Source: Alkalihalobacillus alcalophilus ATCC 27647 = CGMCC 1.3604 (GTDB lineage Bacteria > Bacillota > Bacilli > Bacillales > Bacillaceae_D). From it: a stretch of 64,000 nucleotides of DNA. Every line of letters begins with the position of its first letter. The first letter of the stretch is position 1. Shown here one piece after another: positions 16,149-26,118 of this stretch. The position numbers were made by a program, and so were the translations under genes. The notes under the pieces were generated by a model. The model did no database searches and was not told the origin of the DNA. It saw only the letters and a program-made list of their open reading frames with translations. The stretch is from assembly GCF_000292245.2 (NCBI RefSeq), contig NZ_ALPT02000003.1, forward strand, positions 46,309 through 110,308. The letters run 5' to 3'.

Positions 16149-18463
16149 TTACAATTGAATCGTAAACTCTTGAACCTTTTTCCCTGGTGATAACTTTACT
16201 CCAAATGTCGTTCTTTCAATGAATAGCCCCTCTGCGCTAGAGACTGAGTCCATCCCTCGAAGAATCATACTCCACGGTTTAGTAGGTACTTGGTTAAACC
16301 TCACTTTTAAAGCAGTTTCACTTTTTTCAATCATAACTGTGAACTCCTCTTCTCCATTTTGATTTCTAATGATAGAAGTTGCTGAACTCGTTATTTGAAA
16401 GACATGAAGCTCTACTTGCTCGGCATAATCATAATCTGGTTTTGTATCTGTATCACCAACTGCAATGATAGAATTAGGACGAGCAAATAATGGTAGACTC
16501 ATATAATCATGATGCTCCTTTATCCATTTACCACCTTCAATCACTTCATTCGTTAAATAATTGGTCCACGAACCATTTGGCAAATAATAAGAAACAACTC
16601 CATTCTCACTAAACACGGGCGCTACTAGTAAGGACTCCCCTAACATATACTGACGATCCAAATAATCACATGAAGGATCACTTGGGTATTCTAATAACAT
16701 CGCCCGCATCATAGGTATTCCAAGCTTAGACGAACGAAAGGCTTCATTATATAAATAAGGCATGAGCGAGCACTTTAATTTCGTAAAAAAGCGAATGACA
16801 TCAACAGATTCCTCATCATAAATCCAAGGGACTCGGTACGATTTGCTCCCATGCAATCGACTGTGACTAGAAAGTAAACCAAAAGCTGCCCAACGTTTAT
16901 ACAAATCAGCAGGTGCTGTACTTTCAAATCCACCGATATCATGACTCCAATAACCGAATCCAGATAAACCTAACGATAACCCACCTCGAAGACTTTCGGC
17001 CATCGACTCATAGGTTGCATCACAATCACCACCCCAATGAATTGGAAATTGCTGCCCACCCGCCGTGGATGAGCGGGCAAATAAGGCCGCTTCACCGACA
17101 CCTAATTGCTCCTCTAATAACTCAAAAACAACTTTATTATATAAATAGGAATAATAATTATGCATCTTCACTGGATCAGAATTGTCATAATAGACGACAT
17201 CTGTAGGGATTCTTTCCCCAAAATCCGTCTTAAAGCTGTCCACACCCATGTCTAACAATCTTTTTAAGTGAGAGTTATACCATTCGCATGCTTCAGGGTT
17301 CGTGAAATCTACAATTCCCATCCCTGGCTGCCATTTATCCCACTGCCAAACATCACCATTTTCTTTTTTAATAAATATCCCTTTTCTACCGCCTCATCAA
17401 AGAGATCGGATTGTTGAGCAATATATGGATTAATCCAAACACATATTTTTAATCCTTTTTCTTTTAAGCGCTGTAACATCCCTTTTGGATCAGGAAATAC
17501 CTCTTTATCCCACTCAAAGTCACACCACTTCAATGCTTCCATCCAAAAACAATCAAAATGAAAAACATGTAATGGGAGCTCTCGCTCGGCCATGCCTTGA
17601 ACAAATTGATTAACGGTCTGTTCATCATAATTAGTTGTAAAAGACGTCGTTAGCCATAATCCAAACGACCATGCTGGAGGAAGAGCTGGTTTCCCCGTTA
17701 ACGCCGTATAGTTCTCCAACACCTTTTTCGGTTCACCACCACCAATAATAAAATATTCTAATGACTCGCCTTCTACACTAAATTGAACTTTAGATACTTT
17801 TTCAGAGCCTATTTCAAAAGAAACGTTTTCTGGATGATTAACAAAAATTCCGTACCCTTTATTTGATAAATAAAAGGGAATATTTTTATAAGACTGCTCT
17901 GTACTCGTTCCCCCGTCTTTATTCCAAGTGTCAACTACTTGTCCGTTTTTAATAAAAGGTGTAAAACGTTCCCCAAGTCCATACAAATTTTCACCAACCG
18001 ATATACCTAGCTCTTCTCGCATATAAGTCTTTTTTGTAGAATCCGTTATATGAGCCATCCCTTTATAACCGCTACCAGTTATTAATTCTCCGTCATATAA
18101 ATACTCGGCCCCCCAACCACCTGTTTTCTTCATTTTCACTGTTAAGTTTCCACTTGATAATGAGAGCTCATCGTCATTTTCTGTTACATTTATGTGATTT
18201 CTTTGATCATGAATCGGGAATTCGGGAGAACGTGGCTTTACCCCTTTATGGTGAACGATCTTTACACGAATTACATCAGCGATAGGTGAAGAATATTCAA
18301 CAGTGAGTAATGGTAAATCCAATTGTGCCCCACGATTTGTAAGATCTTGTGGAGCTACTAGTGCTTTTAAAGTTGTTTCATCATATGTTGCTTTAAAAAG
18401 TTGAACAGGCGTAATCAGTTCAAACCCTTCTCTTGTAAGCCAATTGCCATCTGTAAATTTCAT
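16149..18463 (-). pseudogene. GH31 alpha-xylosidase (YicI-like), interrupted by one frameshift
   Basis: Two overlapping frames (18463-17309 and 17321-16149) form one GH31 enzyme of about 771 residues, almost the length of E. coli YicI (772). The break is at a T6 run (17364-17369, plus strand). One extra base restores KKENGDVWQWDKWQPGMGIV. The nucleophile lies in SFKTDFGERIPTD (Asp about 414, YicI D416), and SHSRLHGSKSYRVPW forms part of the active-site wall. YicI-type enzymes release alpha-xylose from xyloglucan oligosaccharides (isoprimeverose units). No signal peptide, so it acts on imported sugars. Start after AAGGAG. The defect is probably artefactual. Confidence 0.88.
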
Positions 18464-18529
18464 CGTTATGCACTCCTTATCCTTAACAACGCTCTCGATT
18501 AAATAATGTCTCGTTTCACCTTTTTAAGA

Positions 18530-18606
18530 GAATGCTTGTTACGAATTCACATCTCATAACAAGCATTCAAAAGGCCTCTATTATAAAAGCTTAAGTCTCA
18601 AGCTTT
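18530..18606 (-). terminator. Two hairpins between the binding-protein gene and GH31
   Basis: Immediately after the binding-protein stop, AAAGCTT/AAGCTTT (18586-18606) is followed by a T-rich stretch and could attenuate transcription. A second, perfect 12-bp stem GAATGCTTGTTA/TAACAAGCATTC (18530-18568) has no U-tract and could protect the upstream mRNA. Such structures commonly let binding-protein transcripts exceed those of downstream genes. Confidence 0.6.
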
Positions 18607-18614
18607 CTGCGAGA

Positions 18615-20318
18615 TTAGTTCCCTCCCCAAAGCTCAACTCGGTTACGAACAAGATTAGTAAATTCCCTTTCCGCTTCTTCAATTGCATCCGTACTAATTT
18701 CATCCATAAACTGATCATAAATTTCATCAAACTGATCTGGTCTTGCTAAAATGACCTGTGGGATTCTCGTAAACATAACATCTTGTGCACGTTGGAATGG
18801 TACAGCAATTGGTGAATTAGCACCATAATTAATTTCCCATGCAGCACCGTATGGTCTTGGTCGGAATTCATCCTCTTGTGGGAATAAATCCTTCCAAATT
18901 TCTGCTCCATAAGCAGCTAAAACTTCTTTTTCTACCGCTGTATAATCCTCAATTAATGTTTCTGGTGTATTAATCGTAAACGGTTGTCCTGATGAGTCTA
19001 AGACACCGTTTCCATAATGAGGACCGTAAGCTTTAAATACATTAATTCCCGTTCTTTCATTAAATGTGCTATCAGCTCGACGCTCTTCTCGTTGTTCTTC
19101 TGTTAAATAACGGTTGCCCTCTTCATCAACTTGATAATGCTCTCCTTCAATTCCCCAATTGTTTAAAATTTGAGCTTCTTCGCTAGCCATCCAGTCGAGA
19201 AATTGAATCGCACGTACCGGATCTGGATTATCGACAGTAATTCCGATTCCCCATGTTGAAAGATATCCAGTAGGTTTAAAGTTCCCATGCTTATAAGTTT
19301 CATCTAACGTTACAGGATAAACACCGTGCATTCTTTCAAACTTCCCATCTTCTCGTAGGGCTGTTTGCGTATCAGCAATTGACCACTCCGCATCGATCAT
19401 TCCTAGCACACGCCCAGAGGAGATTTTAGATTTATATTGATCTTCTTGCTGAACAAAGCTTTCAGAGTCTAATAAACCTTCTGCGTTCATATGATTTAAC
19501 CAGCGGAAATATTCTCTTTCTTCCGGCCTTTTATAGTGTAATTTCGCTTCATAAGTATCTTGGTCAATATACCATTCTCCATCATCAGGAGCACCTGTTG
19601 ATAAGAAAGCAGGATTTGTTACGGAAATTAGTAATCTCCAATCATCTGCTAAAAGTGTTAATGGAATCGTCGGTTGACCATCAATTTCTGGATACATTTC
19701 ATAATACGTTCTGATAGCGTTCTCAAAATCCTCTAATGTATTAATCTCAGGGTAACCTAATTCTTCCACGACTGCGTGTTGTAACCAAAACCCATTCCCA
19801 GGAGTTCTATATTCTTCATCTACTGGATTTGTGCCAATAAAATAAATTGAATCATCATCGTCACTCCATACCATTCGTTCTAAATACTCTCCATAGATTT
19901 CTTGAATATTCGGTGCGTGTTCTTCAATTAATGGTCTTAAGTCTACCATTGCACCAGCTTCAACTAATAGATTGCCATCCCCTTTAGGTAACATAAAGTC
20001 AGGATAATCTCCACCAGCAGCAAACAAAGAGATTCTCTCCGCTGGATCCCCAATTGCATAATCCGTTTCTAACGTAACACCCGTCGCTTTTAAAATCTCT
20101 TGCCCAATCGGTGAATTCATGCCATCCCAATCTGGATTATTGTCTGCAGCAAACAAGCTAAACGTAATCGGCTCTAAATCACCATCAATTTCAACATCCA
20201 CAGTTGTCTCACTATCATTGTCTGTTGTAGTATCAGTATCCCCACTACAAGCTACTAAGCTAAAAAATAAACCGATAACAAAAAATAACATAAACCTTTT
20301 TCTGTACTTACTCATCAT
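18615..20318 (-). CDS. Oligosaccharide ABC transporter substrate-binding lipoprotein (LplA-like)
   Basis: A 567-residue extracellular binding protein with lipobox FFSLVACSGD (Cys about 24) followed by an acidic Thr/Asp linker. Stretches such as NPDWDGMNSPIGQEI, DPVRAIQFLDWMASEEAQIL and the C-terminal YDQFMDEISTDAIEEAEREF are characteristic of the large LplA/YtcQ group that works with LplB/YtcP permeases. The neighbouring glycosidases suggest its ligand is a xyloglucan oligosaccharide. A hairpin (CTCGTT/AACGAG) lies in the 80-base gap after the upstream permease gene. No ATPase gene is present, so a shared MsmX-type ATPase is expected. Confidence 0.92.
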   Translation of the reverse strand: MMSKYRKRFMLFFVIGLFFSLVACSGDTDTTTDNDSETTVDVEIDGDLEPITFSLFAADNNPDWDGMNSPIGQEILKATGVTLETDYAIGDPAERISLFAAGGDYPDFMLPKGDGNLLVEAGAMVDLRPLIEEHAPNIQEIYGEYLERMVWSDDDDSIYFIGTNPVDEEYRTPGNGFWLQHAVVEELGYPEINTLEDFENAIRTYYEMYPEIDGQPTIPLTLLADDWRLLISVTNPAFLSTGAPDDGEWYIDQDTYEAKLHYKRPEEREYFRWLNHMNAEGLLDSESFVQQEDQYKSKISSGRVLGMIDAEWSIADTQTALREDGKFERMHGVYPVTLDETYKHGNFKPTGYLSTWGIGITVDNPDPVRAIQFLDWMASEEAQILNNWGIEGEHYQVDEEGNRYLTEEQREERRADSTFNERTGINVFKAYGPHYGNGVLDSSGQPFTINTPETLIEDYTAVEKEVLAAYGAEIWKDLFPQEDEFRPRPYGAAWEINYGANSPIAVPFQRAQDVMFTRIPQVILARPDQFDEIYDQFMDEISTDAIEEAEREFTNLVRNRVELWGGN

Positions 20319-20398
20319 AAAATACCCCTCCCTTTATTAAAAAGCGTTGTATATCAACTCGTTCCCTTTGTAAAAGCAACGAGCTGTTACCGATTTCA

Positions 20399-21307
20399 TT
20401 ACTTTACTGCCCCTAATGTCATACCTTTTACAAAGTATTTCTGTAAAAATGGATAAACAAGTAAGATAGGTACAATGGTTACAATCGTAATCGCCATTCG
20501 AACCGACTCTGGTGATACTCTACTTACCAAATCTGCGCCTTGACCACCACGAGTAGCATCAATCCCTGCACTTGTGGCCGTATTTTGTAAAATTTTCATT
20601 AATTCATATTGTAAGGTTGTTAATGCAGGGCTCGCACTATTGTAAATATAAGTATCGAACCACATATTCCATTGCATAACGGCGATAAATAAGGCAATGG
20701 TTGCTAAGACAGGCTTACAAATAGGCAAAATAATTTTCCAATAAATAGTAAAATCGTTTGCTCCATCTATTTTAGCTGATTCTTGCAAAGCAGCTGGAAG
20801 CGTATCCATAAAGGAACGAATAATGATAATATTCCACGCACTCGCTAAAAGTGGTAATATATAAATCGCAAATGTGTTAATTAACCCTAAATCACGCATC
20901 AACATATAAGTTGGAATTAGTCCCCCACTAAAAAACATTGTTAATACAATAACTGTTGAAACAAATCGCCTTGCCTGAAAGTCTTTTCTCGCCAAAGTAT
21001 AAGCGACCATCGAACAAACAAATAAGCTTAATACAGTCCCAATAACCGTTCTTAAAACAGAATTGATAAATCCGGTAACCAAACTATCGTACTGCAGAAT
21101 AACCGCATAGTTATCAAATGTCCATTCCCTTGGCCATATGTAAATTCCTCCCCTTACTGTGTCCGTCGATTCATTTAACGATATAGCAAGGACATTTAAA
21201 AATGGGTAGAGCATGACGACAATGACAATCACCATAAACAAATAATTAATATAATCAAAAAGCTTCTCTCCTGGAGTCATTCTATTCAAACCCTTTTTCT
21301 TCTTCAC
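20399..21307 (-). CDS. Oligosaccharide ABC transporter permease (YtcP/LplC-like)
   Basis: About 302 residues with six membrane helices. The EAA loop SAKIDGANDFTIYWKIILPI contacts the ATPase, and the end VYPFLQKYFVKGMTLGAVK is typical of carbohydrate permeases of the CUT1 group. I place the start at GTG 21307, preceded by GGAGGTGACAATC; the frame is also open five codons further, overlapping the previous gene. It forms a heterodimer with the LplB-like subunit encoded directly upstream. Confidence 0.92.
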   Translation of the reverse strand: MKKKKGLNRMTPGEKLFDYINYLFMVIVIVVMLYPFLNVLAISLNESTDTVRGGIYIWPREWTFDNYAVILQYDSLVTGFINSVLRTVIGTVLSLFVCSMVAYTLARKDFQARRFVSTVIVLTMFFSGGLIPTYMLMRDLGLINTFAIYILPLLASAWNIIIIRSFMDTLPAALQESAKIDGANDFTIYWKIILPICKPVLATIALFIAVMQWNMWFDTYIYNSASPALTTLQYELMKILQNTATSAGIDATRGGQGADLVSRVSPESVRMAITIVTIVPILLVYPFLQKYFVKGMTLGAVK

Positions 21308-21321
21308 GATTGTCACCTCCA

Positions 21322-22281
21322 CTACATAACGCTCGTATTTGAATATCGTTTAAATACCCCGTTTGCAATCAACAATAAAACAATACTTACCATCGCATTA
21401 AATATACTAATGGCTGTACCATAAGAATATCTGCCCATACCAATTCCATAATTCAACGCATATAATTCTAAAACTTCGGAATATTCCCTCACTAGAGAAT
21501 TCCCTAATAATAATTGTCTTTCAAATCCAATACTAATTAAATTTCCAATCGATAAAATCAAAATCACCAAGATGGTTGGTCGAATTCCAGGTAAGGTAAT
21601 ATGCCAAATTCGTCTAAATCGACCGGCACCATCAACTTTAGCTGCTTCGTATAATTGCGGGTCAACACCAGCCATAGCCGCTAAAAAGATAATAGAGTTC
21701 CACCCCATTTGTTTCCAAACATCAGAGGCTGTTACGATATACCAAAACCATTCGCCTTTTGCCATAAACTGTATGGGGTTGTCGACTATGTTCAAACCTA
21801 CTAATAAATCATTAATGATTCCACCATCCGTTGAGAGCATCTTTGTTACGATCCCTGCTACAACTACCCATGAGACGAAGTGAGGTAAATAAGAAATCGT
21901 TTGGACGGATCTTTTAAATATGGAGTCTTTCAATTCATTTAATAAAACGGCAAAAACAATCGGGATCGTAAAACCAGCGACTAATAACAACACACTCATT
22001 GCTATCGTATTACGTAAAACTAAATAAAAATGGGGATCATTAAATAGTTCAATAAAATGAGCAAACCCTACCCATTCCTGTTCATAAAACGATCTTCCTG
22101 GCCTGAAATCTTGAAAAGCCATCGTCCAGCCCCAAACCGGAAGATAATTAAAAATTAATACATATATAACGACTGGAATTGACATTAGGTACAAGATTTT
22201 TTGTTTCTTCATTGTCTCCCAAAAGTTTTTTTTCTTTGGAATAACAACTTTTGATTGTTGTGACTCGACCGATATTTTCAA
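21322..22281 (-). CDS. Oligosaccharide ABC transporter permease (LplB-like)
   Basis: 319 residues, six predicted membrane helices, EAA loop YEAAKVDGAGRFRRIWHITL and the conserved YLPVWGWTMAFQDFRPGRSF near the first periplasmic-side loop that marks LplB-type subunits. TTG start after GGGAGGGATTACA. It is the first gene of the transporter-GH31-GH3 transcript, preceded by a cre-like site and a terminator that separates it from the regulator genes. Confidence 0.92.
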   Translation of the reverse strand: MKISVESQQSKVVIPKKKNFWETMKKQKILYLMSIPVVIYVLIFNYLPVWGWTMAFQDFRPGRSFYEQEWVGFAHFIELFNDPHFYLVLRNTIAMSVLLLVAGFTIPIVFAVLLNELKDSIFKRSVQTISYLPHFVSWVVVAGIVTKMLSTDGGIINDLLVGLNIVDNPIQFMAKGEWFWYIVTASDVWKQMGWNSIIFLAAMAGVDPQLYEAAKVDGAGRFRRIWHITLPGIRPTILVILILSIGNLISIGFERQLLLGNSLVREYSEVLELYALNYGIGMGRYSYGTAISIFNAMVSIVLLLIANGVFKRYSNTSVM

Positions 22282-22318
22282 TGTAATCCCTCCCTCTTTA
22301 CTCTTCTATCATAGCTAA

Positions 22319-22333
22319 TTTAAAGCGTTTCAA
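22319..22333 (-). promoter_or_regulatory. cre-like site before the transporter genes
   Basis: The minus strand reads TTGAAACGCTTTAA, close to the CcpA palindrome TGAAARCGYTTTCA. It lies about 40 bases before the lplB-like start, where CcpA binding would block transcription. Confidence 0.6.
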
Positions 22334-22459
22334 ATACCCAAATGATTACTACTAAAATCATATAATAATTGGAACATGAAGTCGCTTACACCACTGTTTT
22401 ATAAGGGATTTAATCGATTTATAAAATCAAACTATTATCTCTTGTACTTAGATTGGATA

Positions 22460-22490
22460 ACAAAAAACCTCTTAATAAATAAGAGGTTCG
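22460..22490 (-). terminator. Terminator after the response-regulator gene
   Basis: AACCTCTTA, a short loop and TAAGAGGTT are followed by TTTTTG on the minus strand, immediately after the regulator stop codon. It separates the two-component genes from the transporter operon. Confidence 0.88.
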
Positions 22491-24041
22491 TTATACGTTA
22501 TTTTTCTCTTTTCGCCGATAGGTGGACGGCGATAGTCCGACATATTTTTTAAACTTACTATGAAAATAATCTACATTATTATAGCCGACTAGCTCAGCAA
22601 CTCGATACACTTTGAGTCCTTCTAATAGTAATCGTTTCGCGTTTTTTATTCTTACTTTATCTAAATACGTATTAAAATATTCTCCCGTATGACTTTTAAA
22701 CAACTTTCCTAAATAAGCACTATTATAATTAAAAAGTCTCGCAAGTTTTTCTAGTTTTAAATTCTCATGGTAATTATTATCAATTAATACTAATAATTTT
22801 TTTAATTGATCATCCGCCTGATCGTATTTAAATTCCCGATCAATCTCATCCATTATTAAATTAACAAAACACTGTAATTTCTGATAATTCCCCAATTGAT
22901 AAATCTCCAATATTTTCTCAGATGTATTGGAAATAAACATTTCTTTATCTGGCTTTTCCTTTTGAAGTTTATTCATAACAATCGTTAGCACATAAACATA
23001 ATTCTTTTTTATATGTTCTTCGGAATAAGGATGATCGATTAAATGAAAGATTTCAGACAATGCCGGCTCTACCAATTCAAGTTCCCCAACCTCTATCGCC
23101 ATATAAACTCGATCAATAATGTCTGTCAGCTGAGTGGATGCTCTTTCATTTTGTCGTTTAATTAATTCCTGACCCTTTATGAGCATCCGATCCTGAGGAA
23201 AGAAAAACTTCTTTTCAATTAAAGTTAAAGCTGTATGATAGGAATCTTTAATTTCACATAACGAATCCACACAAGTTCCTAAAGCAACGGTATAGCTAAT
23301 ATCACTTCTTTTCATTATATCGCTAATTTTTTTATAAAGATTTTCAATAACACTCCGTTTATAAATATTGCAATTAATAATAATCCCTAAATAAGTTTCA
23401 TGTAAAAAGATACTAGCCTCTTTGTCATGAATGACTAAATCCTTTATTTGCTCTTTGATCGTCAAAACCTGAAATATCTCAAGTCTTTTCTCTTCTATTT
23501 GAATTAATAGAACTTGGTATTTATCCCAGACCATTTCGAATTCTTTGGCTAAGCGTTTTCTCTCAGCAGTCATTTTATCGTACGTACTATTCAAGACATT
23601 AGATAAAATAAACCTCTCTCGTTTTCGCTCTTTTTCAATTAAAGTTAGTTCTTGAACCGTATTCTCTTTATCTAATTCTTTCTTTATCTCCACTAACGCA
23701 TCTATTAAATCCTCTTCATCGATTGGCTTTAGTAAATACCCGGCTACATTGTGTTGAATCGCTTTTTTCGCATAATTGAAATCTGCATATCCTGTTAAGA
23801 TTAAACATTGTATTCTTTTATTAAACTCTCGAATATTCTCAATTAACTGAAGTCCATCCATGCCAACCATCCGAATATCAGAAATAATCAAATGATATTC
23901 TTCATCTCTACACATATTCAAGGCACTTTGACCATCTTGGGCTAATGCTACTACCTGAAAACCATAGGCTTCCCAAGGTATAACCACTTTTAAACCTTCC
24001 CTAACTGTCGTTTCATCATCTACAATTAATACTTTATACAT
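22491..24041 (-). CDS. AraC-type response regulator (YesN-like)
   Basis: 516 residues. The N-terminal receiver domain has VLIVDDE, the phospho-acceptor Asp in IISDIRMVGMDGL, and LLKPIDEEDL. A long middle region of unknown fold follows, then a C-terminal AraC double helix-turn-helix ending in YFHSKFKKYVGLSPSTYRR. This is the YesN architecture, pairing with YesM-type kinases to control oligosaccharide import genes. ATG at 24041 is chosen over an in-frame GTG because GAGGTGG lies 6 bases upstream. Likely targets are the adjacent transporter and glycosidase promoters. Confidence 0.93.
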   Translation of the reverse strand: MYKVLIVDDETTVREGLKVVIPWEAYGFQVVALAQDGQSALNMCRDEEYHLIISDIRMVGMDGLQLIENIREFNKRIQCLILTGYADFNYAKKAIQHNVAGYLLKPIDEEDLIDALVEIKKELDKENTVQELTLIEKERKRERFILSNVLNSTYDKMTAERKRLAKEFEMVWDKYQVLLIQIEEKRLEIFQVLTIKEQIKDLVIHDKEASIFLHETYLGIIINCNIYKRSVIENLYKKISDIMKRSDISYTVALGTCVDSLCEIKDSYHTALTLIEKKFFFPQDRMLIKGQELIKRQNERASTQLTDIIDRVYMAIEVGELELVEPALSEIFHLIDHPYSEEHIKKNYVYVLTIVMNKLQKEKPDKEMFISNTSEKILEIYQLGNYQKLQCFVNLIMDEIDREFKYDQADDQLKKLLVLIDNNYHENLKLEKLARLFNYNSAYLGKLFKSHTGEYFNTYLDKVRIKNAKRLLLEGLKVYRVAELVGYNNVDYFHSKFKKYVGLSPSTYRRKEKNNV

Positions 24042-24134
24042 GAAAACCACCTCTATTTTAGAATCAATCTAGTGACATTTTCCAATAAGTTATCTCACAT
24101 ATAAAAGAATTATTGATAAGTTTACTTCATTTCT

Positions 24135-25919
24135 TTAAGCTCTCTTTAATGGAATCGTAAAAGAAATTCTCGTCCCTTTTTCTTCTTCACTAAAAATAAC
24201 CAGCCCTTTCCCCGTGTTATAGGTTAATAAAATCCGTTCATGGACATTCTTTAATCCAATCCTATTCTCCTCTTCCATGTTATCTTCTGTTAATGCGAAG
24301 AAGATTTCTTCTTTTTTATTCTCTGATATTCCGATGCCATTGTCGATAACTTGTACAAGGAGATCGCCCCCTCTAATTTTCGTCTCGACAACAATTTTAC
24401 CACCTTCAAGCTTACGTTCTAGTCCATGAATAACCGCATTTTCCACTAACGGCTGGATGATTAATGGTGGAATCTCAATATTAAGAGACTCTGAATCTAT
24501 ATTTAATTCATATTCGAGACGTTCATCAAAACGGAAATTTTGAATTTCTAAATAAGCTGTAACCATATCAATTTCTTGCTTTAACGGAACCATTTTCCCT
24601 CCAACCTCTAAGCTGATACGCAATAATTTTCCTAATCTTTTTACTACATGGGCAATTTCCTTTTCACCTTTTAAAAGGGTTTTCATCCGTATTGTTTCTA
24701 ACGTATTGAATAGAAAATGAGGATTAATTTGACTCGCTAACATTTTTAACTTCATTTCATTTTGTCTTTTTTCTAAGACATTTTTTTCCCGATTCTTTTG
24801 TTCAACTTCCTCTAAAAGCTCCTTAATACTTATCGTCATCCGATTAAACTCAGTCGACAATTTTCCGATTTCATCTTCCCCTTCAACTTGAGCATAAGTC
24901 GATAAATTCCCCATTGCTACCGTTTGAATTTGTTTACTCAATATCGATATTCGTTTCGAAATTAAGTGTGAGACACCATAGATTAAAAATAGAGCAATAA
25001 TGATACTAACCGAAATCACCACAAAACCTAATCTCTGTAACTTATTAGCTCCTTCCATAATGTGAGCATCCGGAATGATCGAAACAATTCTTAAGTCATT
25101 CACACTATTTGGGACCCTAATAGCATCTACCATAATATGAGAAGGATCATTAAAAACAACATCTTGAAATGTTCCCAAATCACCATTTATCAACTTGGGA
25201 GATATTGTGATATCCTCGAGATTATTTCCTATTAACTCACTTGCATTCGTAGCCACGATATTATTATTAGCATCTAAAAATAAAATAGGCAGACTTTCTT
25301 GGGACAGAATAAAGTTAAGATAATTTGTATTCATATCCACCGCTAAAACACCGTACGTATTAAATTCTGCAAAATGTATCATTCTTGTAATGCTAAAATT
25401 ATTCTTAATCCCTCTTATTTCATCCTCTACAATCCCCCAGCTCATTAATCCACTATTTGCGATCGCTTCTTGGTACCACTCATTATTTAAAATTTCCTCT
25501 TTAACGGGAATAAATCTCCAATTATTTAACATCGAATCATTATTTACGTAAAATCGAATATTTTCAATTTCATTATAATAACGAATATTATTTTCAAAAT
25601 AAGTAAAATTTCGATAAGCTTCTACTACATCATAGACAGTATCATAATTTGTATTAACGATGTCTTTTAAACGTTGATCAACAAGAAGAGCGTTAGATAC
25701 ATAAGTAGGCGGGACCAATGCATCAGAAATTCTCGCTTTTATTCTTGTCATATCTGAAACCGTTTGCTCAAGAGTACTATCTAAAGCCATCTTCCGTAAT
25801 TCAGACGTTAAAAACAGACCCACGATCAGAACAGGAATAAAAACAACTACTAGAAAAGAAAAAATCAACTTATTTCTTAGTTTCATATTATTCACTTTCT
25901 TGAGAAAGAATTTCTTCAT
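24135..25919 (-). CDS. Sensor histidine kinase (YesM-like)
   Basis: 594 residues: a membrane helix near residues 18-38, an extracellular dCache-type sensor (about 40-300), a second helix (about 305-325), HAMP (LSKQIQTVAMGNLSTYAQVE), a coiled coil, and a His_kinase domain with SQINPHFLFNTLETIRM containing the phospho-His. The ATPase has PLIIQPLVENAVIHGL and DNGIGI. It senses an extracellular signal, probably a glycan breakdown product, and phosphorylates the YesN-like regulator. The start follows TGGAGCTCACTT. A near-perfect cre lies 30 bases upstream. Confidence 0.94.
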   Translation of the reverse strand: MKKFFLKKVNNMKLRNKLIFSFLVVVFIPVLIVGLFLTSELRKMALDSTLEQTVSDMTRIKARISDALVPPTYVSNALLVDQRLKDIVNTNYDTVYDVVEAYRNFTYFENNIRYYNEIENIRFYVNNDSMLNNWRFIPVKEEILNNEWYQEAIANSGLMSWGIVEDEIRGIKNNFSITRMIHFAEFNTYGVLAVDMNTNYLNFILSQESLPILFLDANNNIVATNASELIGNNLEDITISPKLINGDLGTFQDVVFNDPSHIMVDAIRVPNSVNDLRIVSIIPDAHIMEGANKLQRLGFVVISVSIIIALFLIYGVSHLISKRISILSKQIQTVAMGNLSTYAQVEGEDEIGKLSTEFNRMTISIKELLEEVEQKNREKNVLEKRQNEMKLKMLASQINPHFLFNTLETIRMKTLLKGEKEIAHVVKRLGKLLRISLEVGGKMVPLKQEIDMVTAYLEIQNFRFDERLEYELNIDSESLNIEIPPLIIQPLVENAVIHGLERKLEGGKIVVETKIRGGDLLVQVIDNGIGISENKKEEIFFALTEDNMEEENRIGLKNVHERILLTYNTGKGLVIFSEEEKGTRISFTIPLKRA

Positions 25920-25949
25920 AAGTGAGCTCCAATGTAGTTAATTTCTGAT

Positions 25950-25963
25950 GGAAAACGCTTTCA
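25950..25963 (-). promoter_or_regulatory. cre site before the histidine-kinase gene
   Basis: GGAAAACGCTTTCA matches 13 of 14 positions of TGAAARCGYTTTCA. Located about 30 bases upstream of the kinase start codon, it suggests repression of the regulators themselves during growth on preferred sugars. Confidence 0.72.
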
Positions 25964-26065
25964 TTTATCTGTAAAATCGATATTTTCTTTCATTTTATAT
26001 TAGATAGGTCTAAAAATATACTGCAAGAATTTCAAAAAAAATCATATAAAAATTTGACATGACAA

Positions 26066-26110
26066 ACAAAAAACCGTCCAATTATAAAATTACTTTTAAT
26101 TGGACCGGCT
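26066..26110 (-). terminator. Terminator after the GH95 gene
   Basis: GGTCCAATT pairs with AATTGGACGG on the minus strand, followed by TTTTTTG. It closes the GH5-GH42-GH95 gene group. Confidence 0.9.
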
Positions 26111-26118
26111 TTTCTCTC